A stretch of 64,000 nucleotides of DNA from Flavobacterium sp. WC2421 (GCF_040822115.1 NZ_CP162004.1:3581001-3645000), one strand, 5' to 3'. Positions 1 through 9,924 are shown, counted from the first letter of the stretch. Numbers and translations: made by a program. The notes: a model not told the origin generated them from the letters alone.

Positions 1-1465
1 CGACATCGGCATCAGTTGCAATTACAATGTTGTTGTAACGCAAGTTTTCCATATCATCTTCAATATCTAAGGCCGCTTGAAGCAAATTGAATTCTTCATT
101 TTCATAAACAATTTTTTTGCTCATTCCGTACGAGTTCAATGGCTTACCACGCAAACTAAATACCGCTTGCGTATTTACATCACGCGACTTGGTAATCGAT
201 CCAGAAGCGGAATCTCCCTCAGTAATAAACAGTGTACTTTCTAAATATCGTGGATTTTTTATATCTGGTAAATGCACGCGGCAATCACGCAGTTTTTTAT
301 TATGCAAATTGGACTTCTTTGCTCTGTCTTTGGCTAATTTTCTAATTCCTGAAAGTTCTTTACGTTCTCTCTCCGCTTGTAGAATTTTACGTAAAAGCAA
401 GTCGGCCGTTTCTGGATTTTTGTGTAAATAATTATCTAATTTATTTTTGATAAAATCATTTACAAAAGTACGAACCGAAGGCATGCCAGGATCAGAACCC
501 ATATCGGTCGAACCTAATTTGGTTTTTGTTTGTGATTCAAAAACAGGTTCCATTACCTTAATACTTATCGCACTCACAATCGATTTTCTAACATCCGAAG
601 GATCAAATCCTTTGTTGTAGAATTCCCGAATGGTTTTTACGATTGCTTCTCTAAACGCCACTAAATGTGTTCCTCCTTGTGTTGTATTTTGTCCATTTAC
701 AAAGGAATGGTATTCCTCACTGTACTGGGATTTACTGTGTGTAATTGCTAATTCGATATCATCCCCTTTCAAATGAATGATTGGGTAAACCATATCTTCT
801 TCGGCAATATTTTCATCTAATAAATCTTTCAATCCATTATCAGAAAAGTATTTTTCTCCATTATAGATTATTGTTAAACCCGCATTCAGGTAACAATAAT
901 TCTTTAGCATTTTAATTACATATTCATTTCTGAATTTATAATTTTTAAAAATAGCTTCATCTGGAATAAAAGTAACCTTTGTTCCTTTTCGTTTTGTAGT
1001 ATCAATAATATCTTCTTCCAGCACCAAATTTCCCGCTGAAAATTCGGCTGCTTTTTGTTTTTCATCTCGAACGGATTCAACGCGAAAATAATTAGACAAA
1101 GCATTTACTGCCTTAGTACCCACTCCGTTTAACCCTACCGATTTTTTAAAGGCCAAAGAATCGTACTTCCCACCTGTATTCATTTTAGAAACTACGTCAA
1201 TGACTTTCCCAAGTGGGATTCCTCGTCCATAGTCACGAACCGTAACGGTCTTGTCTTTAATGGTTACTTCAATCGTTTTACCAGCACCCATTACAAATTC
1301 ATCGATACAGTTATCCAAAACTTCTTTCAGAAGAATATAAATACCATCGTCCGCAGAAGATCCATCCCCTAATTTCCCAATGTACATACCGGGACGCATA
1401 CGGATGTGTTCTTTCCAATCGAGGGAACGAATATTGTCTTCGGTATATTGATTTTGATCTGACAT
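1..1465 (-). CDS. parE: DNA topoisomerase IV subunit B, partial (C-terminus outside window)
   Basis: This is the ATPase subunit of the type IIA topoisomerase that decatenates daughter chromosomes. About 488 codons are visible, from an ATG at 1463-1465 to the window edge. The N-terminus carries the GHKL ATPase motifs: RPGMYIG, then [12 protein letters not shown] with the Mg-binding Asn, and DYGRGIP. Further on comes the TOPRIM signature EGDSASGS followed by KSRDV, and the frame leaves the window at IVIATDAD, the TOPRIM Asp-x-Asp. Overall wording fits ParE of flavobacteria better than GyrB, but the two are close paralogues and the C-terminus that would settle it is missing. The reading frame is intact throughout. 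Confidence 0.88.
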   Translation of the reverse strand, partial: MSDQNQYTEDNIRSLDWKEHIRMRPGMYIGKLGDGSSADDGIYILLKEVLDNCIDEFVMGAGKTIEVTIKDKTVTVRDYGRGIPLGKVIDVVSKMNTGGKYDSLAFKKSVGLNGVGTKAVNALSNYFRVESVRDEKQKAAEFSAGNLVLEEDIIDTTKRKGTKVTFIPDEAIFKNYKFRNEYVIKMLKNYCYLNAGLTIIYNGEKYFSDNGLKDLLDENIAEEDMVYPIIHLKGDDIELAITHSKSQYSEEYHSFVNGQNTTQGGTHLVAFREAIVKTIREFYNKGFDPSDVRKSIVSAISIKVMEPVFESQTKTKLGSTDMGSDPGMPSVRTFVNDFIKNKLDNYLHKNPETADLLLRKILQAERERKELSGIRKLAKDRAKKSNLHNKKLRDCRVHLPDIKNPRYLESTLFITEGDSASGSITKSRDVNTQAVFSLRGKPLNSYGMSKKIVYENEEFNLLQAALDIEDDMENLRYNNIVIATDADV

Positions 1466-1601
1466 TTTAAAATTTATCGATTTTGTGCTAATATAGGATA
1501 TCTCGATATATTTTAAAAGAGGTAACAGTCAAAGTTATTAAGAATGATATTGACAATTATTATGTAGTGTCACTTTTGGAGTACTAGATCCTTTTAAAGA
1601 A

Positions 1602-1623
1602 AACCAAAAAGTAACCAAAAAGT
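1602..1623. promoter_or_regulatory. Tandem 11-bp direct repeat in the gap upstream of the TonB receptor
   Basis: Two perfect abutting copies of AACCAAAAAGT lie at 1602-1612 and 1613-1623. An 11-bp period places both copies on one face of the helix, the geometry of PhoB-type operators. The 350-bp gap (1466-1815) otherwise holds AT-rich sequence and a possible -7 box TAGGTTTG at 1792-1799, 17 bp before the GTG start. The repeat is about 170 bp from that box, which is far for a simple activator site. Similar A-rich words occur in flavobacterial intergenic repeats, so chance or repeat origin is a real alternative. Confidence 0.35.
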
Positions 1624-1815
1624 TAATTCTAATTAAATTTTGTAAGAATCAATTTGATTTTTACAATGATTTAATATCGGAAAATAAAATTAAATAACTG
1701 AAAAACAAATAGTTAATGTTAAATCTAAAATATTGAAATTATTAAAATATTAAGGAACAGTAACCTGTGATTTTTGAAATAGCTAAATAATTAGGTTTGT
1801 AAAAAAAATTAAGCC

Positions 1816-4602
1816 GTGTGTAAAATAAGTACTTTTCGATTGTCTCTATTACTATTAATTATCCCTTTTTTCAGTATAATTTATGGGTCTGAAATAAAAG
1901 GTCGAATATTGGATAAAAACACTAATGAACCTATAATAGGGGCTACCATTTATCTAACCGCTACAACTTATGGTTATTCTGGTTTTGACGGTACTTATAT
2001 CATAAAAAATGTTCCTGAAGGAAGTTATATAGTGAAATGTAGCTATCAAGGATATATAAATCAAGAAACAACAATTACTGTAAAATTGGGTGCAATTACA
2101 TTAAACTTTGAATTAGTAGAAAAAAACATCACCCTTTCCGAAGTCGTAATTTCTGTAAAGCAAGACAAAGAATCTTCAAAATATGCCTTACATAGAGAAA
2201 AAGAATCGCAAAATATTTTAAATGCAATTAGCGCGAAAAGCATACAGTTGCTACCTGATTTAACCACCGCCGGCGTATTACAACGTATGTCTGGAGTTTC
2301 ATTAGAGCGCACCAGCACAGGCGATGCTAGATATGCCATCATAAGAGGAATGGATCAGCGATACAATTACACTCTTGTAAATGGAATAAAGATCCCAAGT
2401 CCGGACAACAAATATCGTTATGTCCCAATGGATATGTTTCCAGCTGATCTCCTAGAACGATTAGATGTTATTAAAGCACTAACACCCGAAATGGAAGGAG
2501 ATGCAATAGGTGGAGCTATGGATTTAATTATGAAAAATGCGCAAGACAAATTGGCGATAACCGCTAATATTGCAACAGGATTTAGTCAATTTATTAGTGA
2601 TAATGGATATGAAAATTTCGATAAAAAAGTAATTAACAGTAAGTCTCCTGCAGATATTAATGGTGCTAATTATATCGCAACACCTAATGATTTTACCTAT
2701 AAAAACTTTGATTACAAACGTAAAACTTTGCCTTTAAACACCAACTTAGGATTTTCAATAAGCAATCGTTTTTTGAAAGATAAAAAACTGGGAGTAGTTG
2801 TAGCGACTAGTTATCAAAATGAATACAAAGGATCAAATAGTACATGGTTCAAACCAGAAAATCAACCTGCACCAGGGAATGTTCCTGCGTTTACAGATCT
2901 ATATTCCAGAAGGTATAACACCAACCAAACTCGATATGGAATTCACACTAAGCTAGATTATATTTTAAATTCTAAAAATAAAATTAGTCTTTACAATGTG
3001 TATTTAAAATCCGAAGAAACTCAAAATCGTAAATCTATAGATACTAGTTTATCGATAGGTCGATCAGGAGTTGGAACAGGAAATACATACAAATTATACC
3101 GTTCCAGATATATAAAGCAAAGTATTTACAATAACACCTTGCAAGGAGAACATAAAATCAATGAATATTTAAATGCTGATTGGTCAGCTGTTTATTCTTT
3201 TGCTAAAAGCATAACCCCAGATTGGTCTGAATACCAAACTGTAGAACAAGTTGGTTATGATGCTAATCAAAATCAAACAGTTACTCCAGCTGTTTTAAAT
3301 ATTCCTTTTTATCGAATTTGGATGAACAACTCCGATAGAGATTATGCTGGTTACATAAATTTCAAGTATAAAAAAGAAATCTTAAATAAACCGATGGTCC
3401 TATCAATGGGAGGGCTTTACAGAAATAAATTGCGAAAAAACAATTACAATGAATGGAATTTAATACCTAATAATTCCAGTTCAGGCGAACCCATTCCTTA
3501 TGATGGTATTTTATCTCCAGACAAATTTCATTTTAATGGTATTACTGCAGCACAAGGAAGTCCTAACAATGCTTTAAATTATGACGCTACGGAGAAAATT
3601 GCGGCCTATTATTTTCAAGATAATATTCAATTTAATGACAAACTTTCGATTCTTGGAGGTCTACGTATAGAAAATACGACACAAACTTGGAAAACAGCAC
3701 AGGATGCTACCATAATTGCGGGAGCGGTTGGATCAAAAACCTATACTGATTTTCTGCCAAGTATCCATTTTAAATATAAATTAAGTGAAAAAGAGAATCT
3801 TCGGTTATCTTATTTTAGTGCCATAAACAGACCCGGATTCTACGAATATATTCCTTTTAAAATAGAAGGAGAGGATTTTAACATGAGTGGTAATCCAAAT
3901 TTAAAACATGCAACTGCTTCCAACTTTGATATTAGATATGAATTATTTCCAAAAGGATTAGATCAGTTCTTAATTGGAGCTTTTTATAAAAACATTCAAA
4001 ACCCAATAGAATCTGCCATTTTATTCACAGGGACATCAAGCGCCACTTTAAAACCTACCAATTTTGGAACAGCTACCAATTTTGGGCTTGAAGTAAACAT
4101 GGCTAAATATTTTGGAAAGATTGGAATAACAGCTAATTACACTTACACTAACTCAAAAATCACTACTACTAAATTGTTTTACAACAGTTCTTATGTGAGC
4201 GAAGAAACGACTCAAACTAGACCACTACAAGGACAATCCCCTCATATTGCCAATCTTTCGTTATTGTATAAAAATCAAAATTCAGGAATAGATGTACAAT
4301 TGGCCTACATCTATACAGGAAGAAAAATCACATTAGTTTCCCCTTATAAAGATTTAGATTATTGGCAAAAAGGAAATTCGCAACTTGATTTTTCTATAGA
4401 AAAAAGAGCATTTAAAAATTTTACTTTCTATAGCAAAATTACCAATCTTTTAAACACGCCCGTTCTTGTGCAAATTTTGCAACCCAACATTTATACTACT
4501 GGGAAGTTTGCCTTACCTAATCAAACAGACCCTGACAGAGTTACCGTACAAAAAGACTTGTATGGAATCAATTACACCTTTGGAATGCGTTATAAATTTT
4601 AA
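1816..4602 (+). CDS. TonB-dependent outer-membrane receptor
   Basis: This is a 928-aa outer-membrane importer driven by TonB-ExbBD. It has a hydrophobic signal (about residues 8-24), a carboxypeptidase-regulatory-like domain (about 26-108, with GRILDKNTNEPIIGATI), a plug (about 135-245, with IIRGMDQRYNYTLVNG) and a C-terminal beta barrel ending in YGINYTFGMRYKF with the terminal Phe expected of outer-membrane proteins. The start is a GTG; an in-frame stop at 1810-1812 excludes a longer product. It is followed after 33 bp by a lipoprotein gene and then by a phosphoesterase-like gene and a propeller lipoprotein. The substrate cannot be read from sequence; the neighbours suggest a phosphorylated organic compound or its product. 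No SusD partner is present. Confidence 0.9.
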   Translation: MCKISTFRLSLLLLIIPFFSIIYGSEIKGRILDKNTNEPIIGATIYLTATTYGYSGFDGTYIIKNVPEGSYIVKCSYQGYINQETTITVKLGAITLNFELVEKNITLSEVVISVKQDKESSKYALHREKESQNILNAISAKSIQLLPDLTTAGVLQRMSGVSLERTSTGDARYAIIRGMDQRYNYTLVNGIKIPSPDNKYRYVPMDMFPADLLERLDVIKALTPEMEGDAIGGAMDLIMKNAQDKLAITANIATGFSQFISDNGYENFDKKVINSKSPADINGANYIATPNDFTYKNFDYKRKTLPLNTNLGFSISNRFLKDKKLGVVVATSYQNEYKGSNSTWFKPENQPAPGNVPAFTDLYSRRYNTNQTRYGIHTKLDYILNSKNKISLYNVYLKSEETQNRKSIDTSLSIGRSGVGTGNTYKLYRSRYIKQSIYNNTLQGEHKINEYLNADWSAVYSFAKSITPDWSEYQTVEQVGYDANQNQTVTPAVLNIPFYRIWMNNSDRDYAGYINFKYKKEILNKPMVLSMGGLYRNKLRKNNYNEWNLIPNNSSSGEPIPYDGILSPDKFHFNGITAAQGSPNNALNYDATEKIAAYYFQDNIQFNDKLSILGGLRIENTTQTWKTAQDATIIAGAVGSKTYTDFLPSIHFKYKLSEKENLRLSYFSAINRPGFYEYIPFKIEGEDFNMSGNPNLKHATASNFDIRYELFPKGLDQFLIGAFYKNIQNPIESAILFTGTSSATLKPTNFGTATNFGLEVNMAKYFGKIGITANYTYTNSKITTTKLFYNSSYVSEETTQTRPLQGQSPHIANLSLLYKNQNSGIDVQLAYIYTGRKITLVSPYKDLDYWQKGNSQLDFSIEKRAFKNFTFYSKITNLLNTPVLVQILQPNIYTTGKFALPNQTDPDRVTVQKDLYGINYTFGMRYKF

Positions 4603-4635
4603 TCATAAACAAAACAACTATAAATAAATTAAACA

Positions 4636-6036
4636 ATGAAAAATAAATTAAATTTTGGAATTATAGCTTTAGCATTAATAGCTTTATCCTCTTGCAGTAA
4701 TGATCAAGTCTCAACACCGCAATTTAAAGCTAGTACTACTATTACAGGAGAAACCCTTTCTGGAAGTGTAAAAGGAACAATGGAATCAGGCAAAACCTAT
4801 TATTTTAATTCAAAAGTAACCATTAATGCTAATGATACATTGGTTATGCAAAGTGGTGTAAAATTATTAGCTACAAATCCTGCTGCAGAATTAATTGTAA
4901 AAGGTGTCTTTATTTCATTGGGAACAAAAGAAAATCCAAACTGGATTACTGGAAAAGATGCTTATTTGAATCCAGCTAATTATAAATTAACAACACTACA
5001 AGATCCTAATACTGATCCAGCTTTGAAACCAGATGGAAAGCTTTGGGGAGGTATTCAATGTGAAGCCACTTGTTCTTTATTGGATATCAAATGGACTCAT
5101 TTAGATTTTGCAGGAGGAACTGCAGATGACTTAAATGCTGATCAAGGGTACAAATCTGGAGATGATTTATTCAATATCAAATTTGGTAATCCTGATGGAA
5201 TTTTAATTCTAGAAGATTCATGGGTTTATGGTTCAACTACAGATGCTGTTCGTGCAAATGGAGGAAAAATACACATCATGAGAAATACAGTTGAAAAAGT
5301 TGCTTATAATGATGGGGACTGTTTTAACGTAAAAAATTCAAGCATAGGAGACATGGCTTATAACTTAATCATAGGAACCGCTAAAGGAGGTACAAAAGCA
5401 TCTAATAAAGGTACTTACGGAAGCGTTCAAACGGAAATCAATATGTATAACAATACGTATGTATCTGGTGGTTTTAGAAGTGTAGATCCAGACCGTGGTG
5501 CTAATGCTAATATTGAGCAAGGTGCCAAAGGAAAAGTGTACAACAATCTATTTGTGAATTGTAGAACAGGCTTGCGTATTTTAGAAAACCCAGCTGCCGA
5601 TTTTGCCAATTGTTTTTATGGTAATAACTTAAGTTATGGTGACACTGCCGCAATTGTAAATGAGTTTTACCCAACTACTCATGCAACAACTCCCCAACCT
5701 ACTGATCTTCCTTTACCTTCTTCTTTCTTACCAGTAGGCTATGTTAATGGCGCAGTATATAACGCTCCGCAATTAGTAGGTCAAAACAATCCTAAATTTG
5801 TAAACTTCCCGTTACCTGTTCCTGTTATAGCAAATTTAACTTTGTATAACTTTCAAGGAAATTATGATTTTCACTTAGCTGCTGATTCACCAGCAATTGG
5901 TAAAGGGAACGCTTCATTTACTGCAGTTAATGCAACAGCTTCTCTAACAAATCAATATCTAAAAGCCACCGTTACTCCTCCAAATGTTGATTTAGGAGCA
6001 TTCCCTAAAAATGGTTTAGGTAATCTACATAATTAA
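4636..6036 (+). CDS. Lipoprotein with probable right-handed beta-helix fold
   Basis: This 466-aa protein has a lipoprotein signal ending ALSSC (Cys at about 20), so it should be lipid-anchored in the envelope. The body has short strand-turn repeats rich in Asn and Gly, for example VTINANDTLVMQSGVKL, ILILEDSWVYGSTTDAV and MYNNTYVSGGF, resembling parallel beta-helix proteins. The C-terminus (FHLAADSPAIGKGN, then VDLGAFP) is a common ending in Bacteroidota beta-helix proteins. It lies 33 bp behind the TonB receptor and is probably co-transcribed. Catalytic residues are not recognisable, so it may be a substrate-binding protein or an enzyme; no function is claimed. Confidence 0.7.
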   Translation: MKNKLNFGIIALALIALSSCSNDQVSTPQFKASTTITGETLSGSVKGTMESGKTYYFNSKVTINANDTLVMQSGVKLLATNPAAELIVKGVFISLGTKENPNWITGKDAYLNPANYKLTTLQDPNTDPALKPDGKLWGGIQCEATCSLLDIKWTHLDFAGGTADDLNADQGYKSGDDLFNIKFGNPDGILILEDSWVYGSTTDAVRANGGKIHIMRNTVEKVAYNDGDCFNVKNSSIGDMAYNLIIGTAKGGTKASNKGTYGSVQTEINMYNNTYVSGGFRSVDPDRGANANIEQGAKGKVYNNLFVNCRTGLRILENPAADFANCFYGNNLSYGDTAAIVNEFYPTTHATTPQPTDLPLPSSFLPVGYVNGAVYNAPQLVGQNNPKFVNFPLPVPVIANLTLYNFQGNYDFHLAADSPAIGKGNASFTAVNATASLTNQYLKATVTPPNVDLGAFPKNGLGNLHN

Positions 6037-6055
6037 TAAAATTTATTTTAATTAG

Positions 6056-6088
6056 AAAGGCGGCTGGGAAATCCATCCGTCTTTTTTT
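6056..6088 (+). terminator. Probable intrinsic terminator
   Basis: A stem AAGGCGGCTGG / CCATCCGTCTT with one mismatch, a GAAAT loop and a run of T follows the beta-helix lipoprotein gene. It could attenuate rather than end transcription, because the next gene is on the same strand and starts 15 bp later. Confidence 0.65.
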
Positions 6089-6102
6089 ATTTTTTTTGAA
6101 TT

Positions 6103-7062
6103 ATGAAATTACGCTTCTGTATTCTATTTGTATCTATATTAATACATTCATTCAGTTTTTCTCAAAACAAGAAAACGCCTTTTACTTTCATTGTCTTAGG
6201 TGATATGCCCTACAATTTACCCAAAGACAATCTGAAATTTGAAAATGTAATTGCAGCACTTAACAAACGTAATCAAGCTTTTAATGTTTTTGTAGGAGAT
6301 TTTAAATCGAGCAAAACACCATGCTCAGATACTGCTTTTCAAAAAATTTTAGGTTATTTCAATAGCTTCAAAAAACCATTAATCTATACTCCTGGCGATA
6401 ATGAATGGACAGATTGTGGAAAACCTCAAGCGGGCTCTTACACTACCAATGAACGTTTATCTGCAATTAGAGCACAATTCTTTAAGGACACTTTACATAG
6501 TTTAGGCAAATCAACAATGGAGTTAAGTTCAGAATCGTCAAATGTTGCTTATGCGAAATATGTTGAAAATAAAATGTGGAAGTACAACGGGATTTCATTT
6601 GCCACCATTCATCTTGTAGGCTCAAATAACAATTTCAATACTGATAATTTAAATTCAAATGAAGAATTTTATGAGCGTTCAAATGCTGATATTTTTTGGT
6701 TGAATACCGTTTTTGAACAAGCAAAAAAGGACAATTCTTTAGGAATTGTGATCTTTGAACATGCAGATATGATTACACCCGATAAAGGAAAAGAGGGGTT
6801 TGTAACTTTCCTTAAAGAACTTCAAAAACGAGTAGAAACATACAAAAAGCCAGTGCTTTTAGTAAATGGTGATTCTCATGAATACAAAGTAGATAAACCA
6901 TTGTATGAAAATGTGGAGTTAAAAAAAACAGTGCTAAACTTCACCCGATTACAGGTATTTGGCGAAGCTGATATGCATGCTGTCGAAGTTACAGTAAATC
7001 CAAAAAATCCAGCACTTTTTGAAATCAACCAAATTTGGATTCCAGAAATTAATAAATTTTAA
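6103..7062 (+). CDS. Exported metallophosphoesterase-like protein
   Basis: This 319-aa protein has a Sec signal (MKLRFCILFVSILIHSFSFS) and motifs spaced as in calcineurin-like phosphoesterases: VLGDMPY, VFVGDFKSS, YTPGDNEWTDC, VIFEHADM and LVNGDSHEYKV. The first motif lacks the usual Asp-x-His (here D-x-P) and the last is GDSH rather than GHTH, so metal coordination may differ from textbook members. No membrane anchor is seen, so it is probably periplasmic. It sits between a beta-helix lipoprotein and a phytase-like propeller lipoprotein, which favours a role in releasing phosphate or cleaving phosphodiesters outside the cell. The 10-bp gap to the next gene suggests co-transcription. Confidence 0.75.
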   Translation: MKLRFCILFVSILIHSFSFSQNKKTPFTFIVLGDMPYNLPKDNLKFENVIAALNKRNQAFNVFVGDFKSSKTPCSDTAFQKILGYFNSFKKPLIYTPGDNEWTDCGKPQAGSYTTNERLSAIRAQFFKDTLHSLGKSTMELSSESSNVAYAKYVENKMWKYNGISFATIHLVGSNNNFNTDNLNSNEEFYERSNADIFWLNTVFEQAKKDNSLGIVIFEHADMITPDKGKEGFVTFLKELQKRVETYKKPVLLVNGDSHEYKVDKPLYENVELKKTVLNFTRLQVFGEADMHAVEVTVNPKNPALFEINQIWIPEINKF

Positions 7063-7072
7063 ATTAAAAATA

Positions 7073-8029
7073 ATGAAATACTCTTCCCTAATTGCATTTT
7101 GTTTTTACAGCATATTTCTAACAAGCTGTACTAGCGACACTACTAAAACAGCAGAACCTGAAGTTATTATTGACCCCGTTGTCGTTGAGCCAATAGTAAA
7201 CACTCCTTTGGTTTCCGAAGTAGGCTTGATGTGGTCCTATGCCCCTGAATCCTCTGGGATTGTCTTGACAAATGGTTCTATTTACACCTTTAATGATTCC
7301 GGAAACCCTAATGTTTTTTACAAAGTAAATCCTGCCGATGGAACTTTGCTGCAGTCTATAACCGTTACAAATTTTCCAAACGTAGATTGGGAAGATATTA
7401 CAGCCGATGATAATTATATCTATTTAGGTGATTTTGGAAATAATGATGGAATCCGAAAAGATTTAAAAGTTCTAAAAATCAGCAAAGCACAGTTTATAAA
7501 CGAAACAGCCAAAACGGTTAATGTAACAGCCGAAGCTATTGCTTTTTCTTATAATGAACAAACGAGTTTCATTTCTTCAAGCACTCATAATTTTGATTGC
7601 GAAACCATTATTTCAAAAGCAGATAATTTATATATTTTTACTAAAAATAGAGGAGATAATAAAACCAACATTTATAAACTCTCCAAAACTCCGGGTCAGT
7701 ATTCCGTATCATCATTAGCCAGTTATAACGTAAATGGGTTGGTCACTGGTGGAGATTACAATGCTCAAACTAATGAAGTAATTTTAGTAGGTTACTCCCC
7801 TTCTGGTCATAAAAATTCTTTTGTTTACAGTTTGACTAATTTTAATGACGATTCGTTTTTTTCAGGAACTGTTGTTGAAAAAATAATAGGAAATAGTTCC
7901 AATGACTGGCAAACCGAAGGAATTGCTTTTGGTTCATTAGATGAAAAAAAAATATACCTTTCATGTGAAACAACAGCTTTTAGTAAAGCACAATTATACA
8001 GCACCAATAAGACTACTTTGGGTTTCTAA
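7073..8029 (+). CDS. Beta-propeller lipoprotein, possibly phytase-like or SMP-30-like
   Basis: A 318-aa lipoprotein. The start at 7073 is preferred because it opens directly into a lipoprotein signal with lipobox FLTSC; an earlier in-frame start lies inside the preceding gene. The mature part has repeating strand patterns of a propeller: SSGIVLTNGSIYTFNDSGN, VDWEDITADDNYIYLGDFGNN, DCETIISKADNLYIFTKNR and DWQTEGIAFG. The WEDIT / YLGDFGNN signature is common in Bacteroidota proteins related to extracellular phytase-like or gluconolactonase-like propellers. Acidic residues at the blade ends could bind calcium. The reaction is not established; the position right after a phosphoesterase-like gene supports a phosphate-ester substrate. 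Confidence 0.6.
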   Translation: MKYSSLIAFCFYSIFLTSCTSDTTKTAEPEVIIDPVVVEPIVNTPLVSEVGLMWSYAPESSGIVLTNGSIYTFNDSGNPNVFYKVNPADGTLLQSITVTNFPNVDWEDITADDNYIYLGDFGNNDGIRKDLKVLKISKAQFINETAKTVNVTAEAIAFSYNEQTSFISSSTHNFDCETIISKADNLYIFTKNRGDNKTNIYKLSKTPGQYSVSSLASYNVNGLVTGGDYNAQTNEVILVGYSPSGHKNSFVYSLTNFNDDSFFSGTVVEKIIGNSSNDWQTEGIAFGSLDEKKIYLSCETTAFSKAQLYSTNKTTLGF

Positions 8030-8114
8030 AAAAGGATCAGACCTAGGTAGTTGACTTTTTTGCAATAATCATTAGGGTGAACTTTTAAAATATCGATGGA
8101 ACTTATCTAAAAAA

Positions 8115-8636
8115 TTAGAAATTATTTACAATTCCATTCAATTCCTCATCCAATTGGGGATTAGAAATCTTATTGTTTGCGATATCAAAATTATCATAGA
8201 AACTAGGTAAGGAAAAAGTAGCTTTAATTTCAGCTCCGTAACGAGGAAAAGCATTTTTTGCAATTTCTAATACGGTTGCGCCCCCTCTTTTCCCATTAGA
8301 AGTAGCCATTAGAAGCATAGGCTTTTCTTGAAAAACTTTACCCTTAATTCTGGAACACCAATCAAAAATATTTTTAAATGCTGCTGAATAGTTCCCGTTA
8401 TTTTCTGCCATAGAAACCACTAAAATATCGGCCGACACTATTTTATCTAAAAACGCCTGTGCCAAAGGATGCTGACCAATTTCTTCCTCGATATCAACAC
8501 TAAATAAAGGCATCTGAAAATCATTCAAATCCAATATTTCCACCTCGGCATTTTCAAATAAAGACGCCGCATACGTAGCTAATTTTTTATTGATTGAGTT
8601 TTTACTAGGGCTTGCGCCAAAGGCGATTATTTTCAT
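8115..8636 (-). CDS. NADPH-dependent FMN reductase family protein
   Basis: This 173-aa single-domain flavodoxin-fold protein begins MKIIAFGASPSKNSINKKL, the FMN phosphate-binding loop of the NADPH-dependent FMN/azoreductase family. A second flavin-contacting segment, MAENNGNYSAAFKNIFDW, and a GKRGGA loop follow in the expected places. Members reduce flavins or quinones with NAD(P)H in the cytoplasm. It is transcribed alone on the minus strand, between a propeller lipoprotein gene facing it and an MBL-fold gene behind it. No clear terminator separates it from the convergent gene at 8029. Confidence 0.85.
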   Translation of the reverse strand: MKIIAFGASPSKNSINKKLATYAASLFENAEVEILDLNDFQMPLFSVDIEEEIGQHPLAQAFLDKIVSADILVVSMAENNGNYSAAFKNIFDWCSRIKGKVFQEKPMLLMATSNGKRGGATVLEIAKNAFPRYGAEIKATFSLPSFYDNFDIANNKISNPQLDEELNGIVNNF

Positions 8637-8737
8637 AAACCGTATTTTTTATAAATATACTTAAAAAATGGCAGACGAATTTATTCGATTTAAATTTTGA
8701 GCCATTAACCTCTGAAACTTTAGGAATTTGAAAACTA

Positions 8738-9772
8738 CTATTCCATTTCCCACCATTTTAAGCTATCGGTAAAGTTAGCACTGAATAACTCTCCCATTTT
8801 CGGGGTGATGAAATTCAATTTTTCAGTAGCTGCTTTTTCTGAAAATCGCTCAACTGGCTCTTTCCATGCATGTTGCGCTAACGCAAAACCTGCCCAATGC
8901 ACTGGCATACAATTTCGAACTTTTGCATCTATTGCAGCCTGAACACTCTCCTCAGGATACATATGAATTTGATGCCAGTTTTCATTGTATTGACCACATT
9001 CCATAAAAGCAAAATCGAAAGGTCCTAAACGTTCTCCTATTTCTTTAAAATGTGTACCATAACCACTATCACCGCTGAACCAAATATTTTCTTCTTCTGT
9101 GTTAAAAACCCAACCGCCCCAAAGCGATTTAGCTCTATCTGTCAATCCTCTTCCTGAAAAATGCCGTGTGGGTGTGAACGTAATTTTTATACCATTAAAG
9201 ACAGACTCCTCCCACCAATTAAATTCAGTAATTATATCTGCCGGAATTCCCCAAGAAACTAAATGCCTTTTCACCCCTAAAGCAACATAAAACAACTTCG
9301 TTTTTTCTTTAAGTTTTAAAATACTTTCATAATCTAAATGATCATAATGGTCATGTGATATTAGCACCAAATCAATTTCAGGGAAACTGTCAATAATCGT
9401 GAGTGTTGAATCACTAAAACGCTTTACTTTGAATGGTGCAATCGGAGCCGCATCAGAACCAAACATGGGGTCGATTAAAATATTCTTGTTTTTCAATTGC
9501 ATATATATTGCTGAATGTCCATACCATATGCTTTGCATAGATTGATGTGTATTTATAAATAATTCACTATCAAACGGCACAACGGACAAGGACTTTGCTT
9601 CTCTACCCTCTTTTTCACAAAACTGCTTACGCAAAAATTTAGGCATATTAGACAATGAAAAGTCCATACTGGTTTCTTCCAGGTTTTCAAAAATGGTACC
9701 GTTCCAATACTCTGATTTTGAATATTTTTCTATTTCGTTTTTTGACGGTTTTGCTCCAAATTGCTTTCTCAT
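8738..9772 (-). CDS. MBL-fold metallo-hydrolase, NAPE-PLD/UlaG-like
   Basis: This 344-aa protein has an N-terminal extension of about 75 residues and a metallo-beta-lactamase fold. The metal motif is SHDHYDHLD, with upstream WYGHSAIYMQ and ILIDPMFG and downstream TPTRHFSGRG, WFSGDSGYG and CMPVHWAGFAL. This arrangement is that of the N-acyl-phosphatidylethanolamine phospholipase D-like and UlaG-like branch. Bacterial members are mostly uncharacterised lipid or lactone hydrolases. No signal peptide is seen, so it is probably cytoplasmic. It appears to be a single-gene unit; a terminator of the next gene upstream lies at 9866-9895. Confidence 0.82.
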   Translation of the reverse strand: MRKQFGAKPSKNEIEKYSKSEYWNGTIFENLEETSMDFSLSNMPKFLRKQFCEKEGREAKSLSVVPFDSELFINTHQSMQSIWYGHSAIYMQLKNKNILIDPMFGSDAAPIAPFKVKRFSDSTLTIIDSFPEIDLVLISHDHYDHLDYESILKLKEKTKLFYVALGVKRHLVSWGIPADIITEFNWWEESVFNGIKITFTPTRHFSGRGLTDRAKSLWGGWVFNTEEENIWFSGDSGYGTHFKEIGERLGPFDFAFMECGQYNENWHQIHMYPEESVQAAIDAKVRNCMPVHWAGFALAQHAWKEPVERFSEKAATEKLNFITPKMGELFSANFTDSLKWWEME

Positions 9773-9865
9773 ATTCTTTTAATTGTTTCCTAAAAATTCT
9801 ACGACTTAAACTTAGTAAAAAATAAATTATTTAATTGTTAATTTATAATCTTGTTAACAATCAAA

Positions 9866-9895
9866 AAAGCCTGCAAAATTACTTTTGCAGGCTTT
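9866..9895 (-). terminator. Intrinsic terminator of ychF
   Basis: A perfect stem AAAGCCTGCAAAA / TTTTGCAGGCTTT with a 4-nt loop is followed on the minus strand by a T run. It lies 30 bp beyond the ychF stop codon. Confidence 0.85.
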
Positions 9896-9924
9896 ACCTA
9901 TTTTCTATTTTCTAATCTATCTGA

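Noticed and set aside
117..431. Plus-strand open frame of 104 codons inside parE
   Set aside because: It lies antisense to the clear topoisomerase frame and has no family-like features.
8041..8048. ACCTAGGT palindrome between convergent genes
   Set aside because: An 8-bp palindrome is expected by chance in this length and has no hairpin loop.
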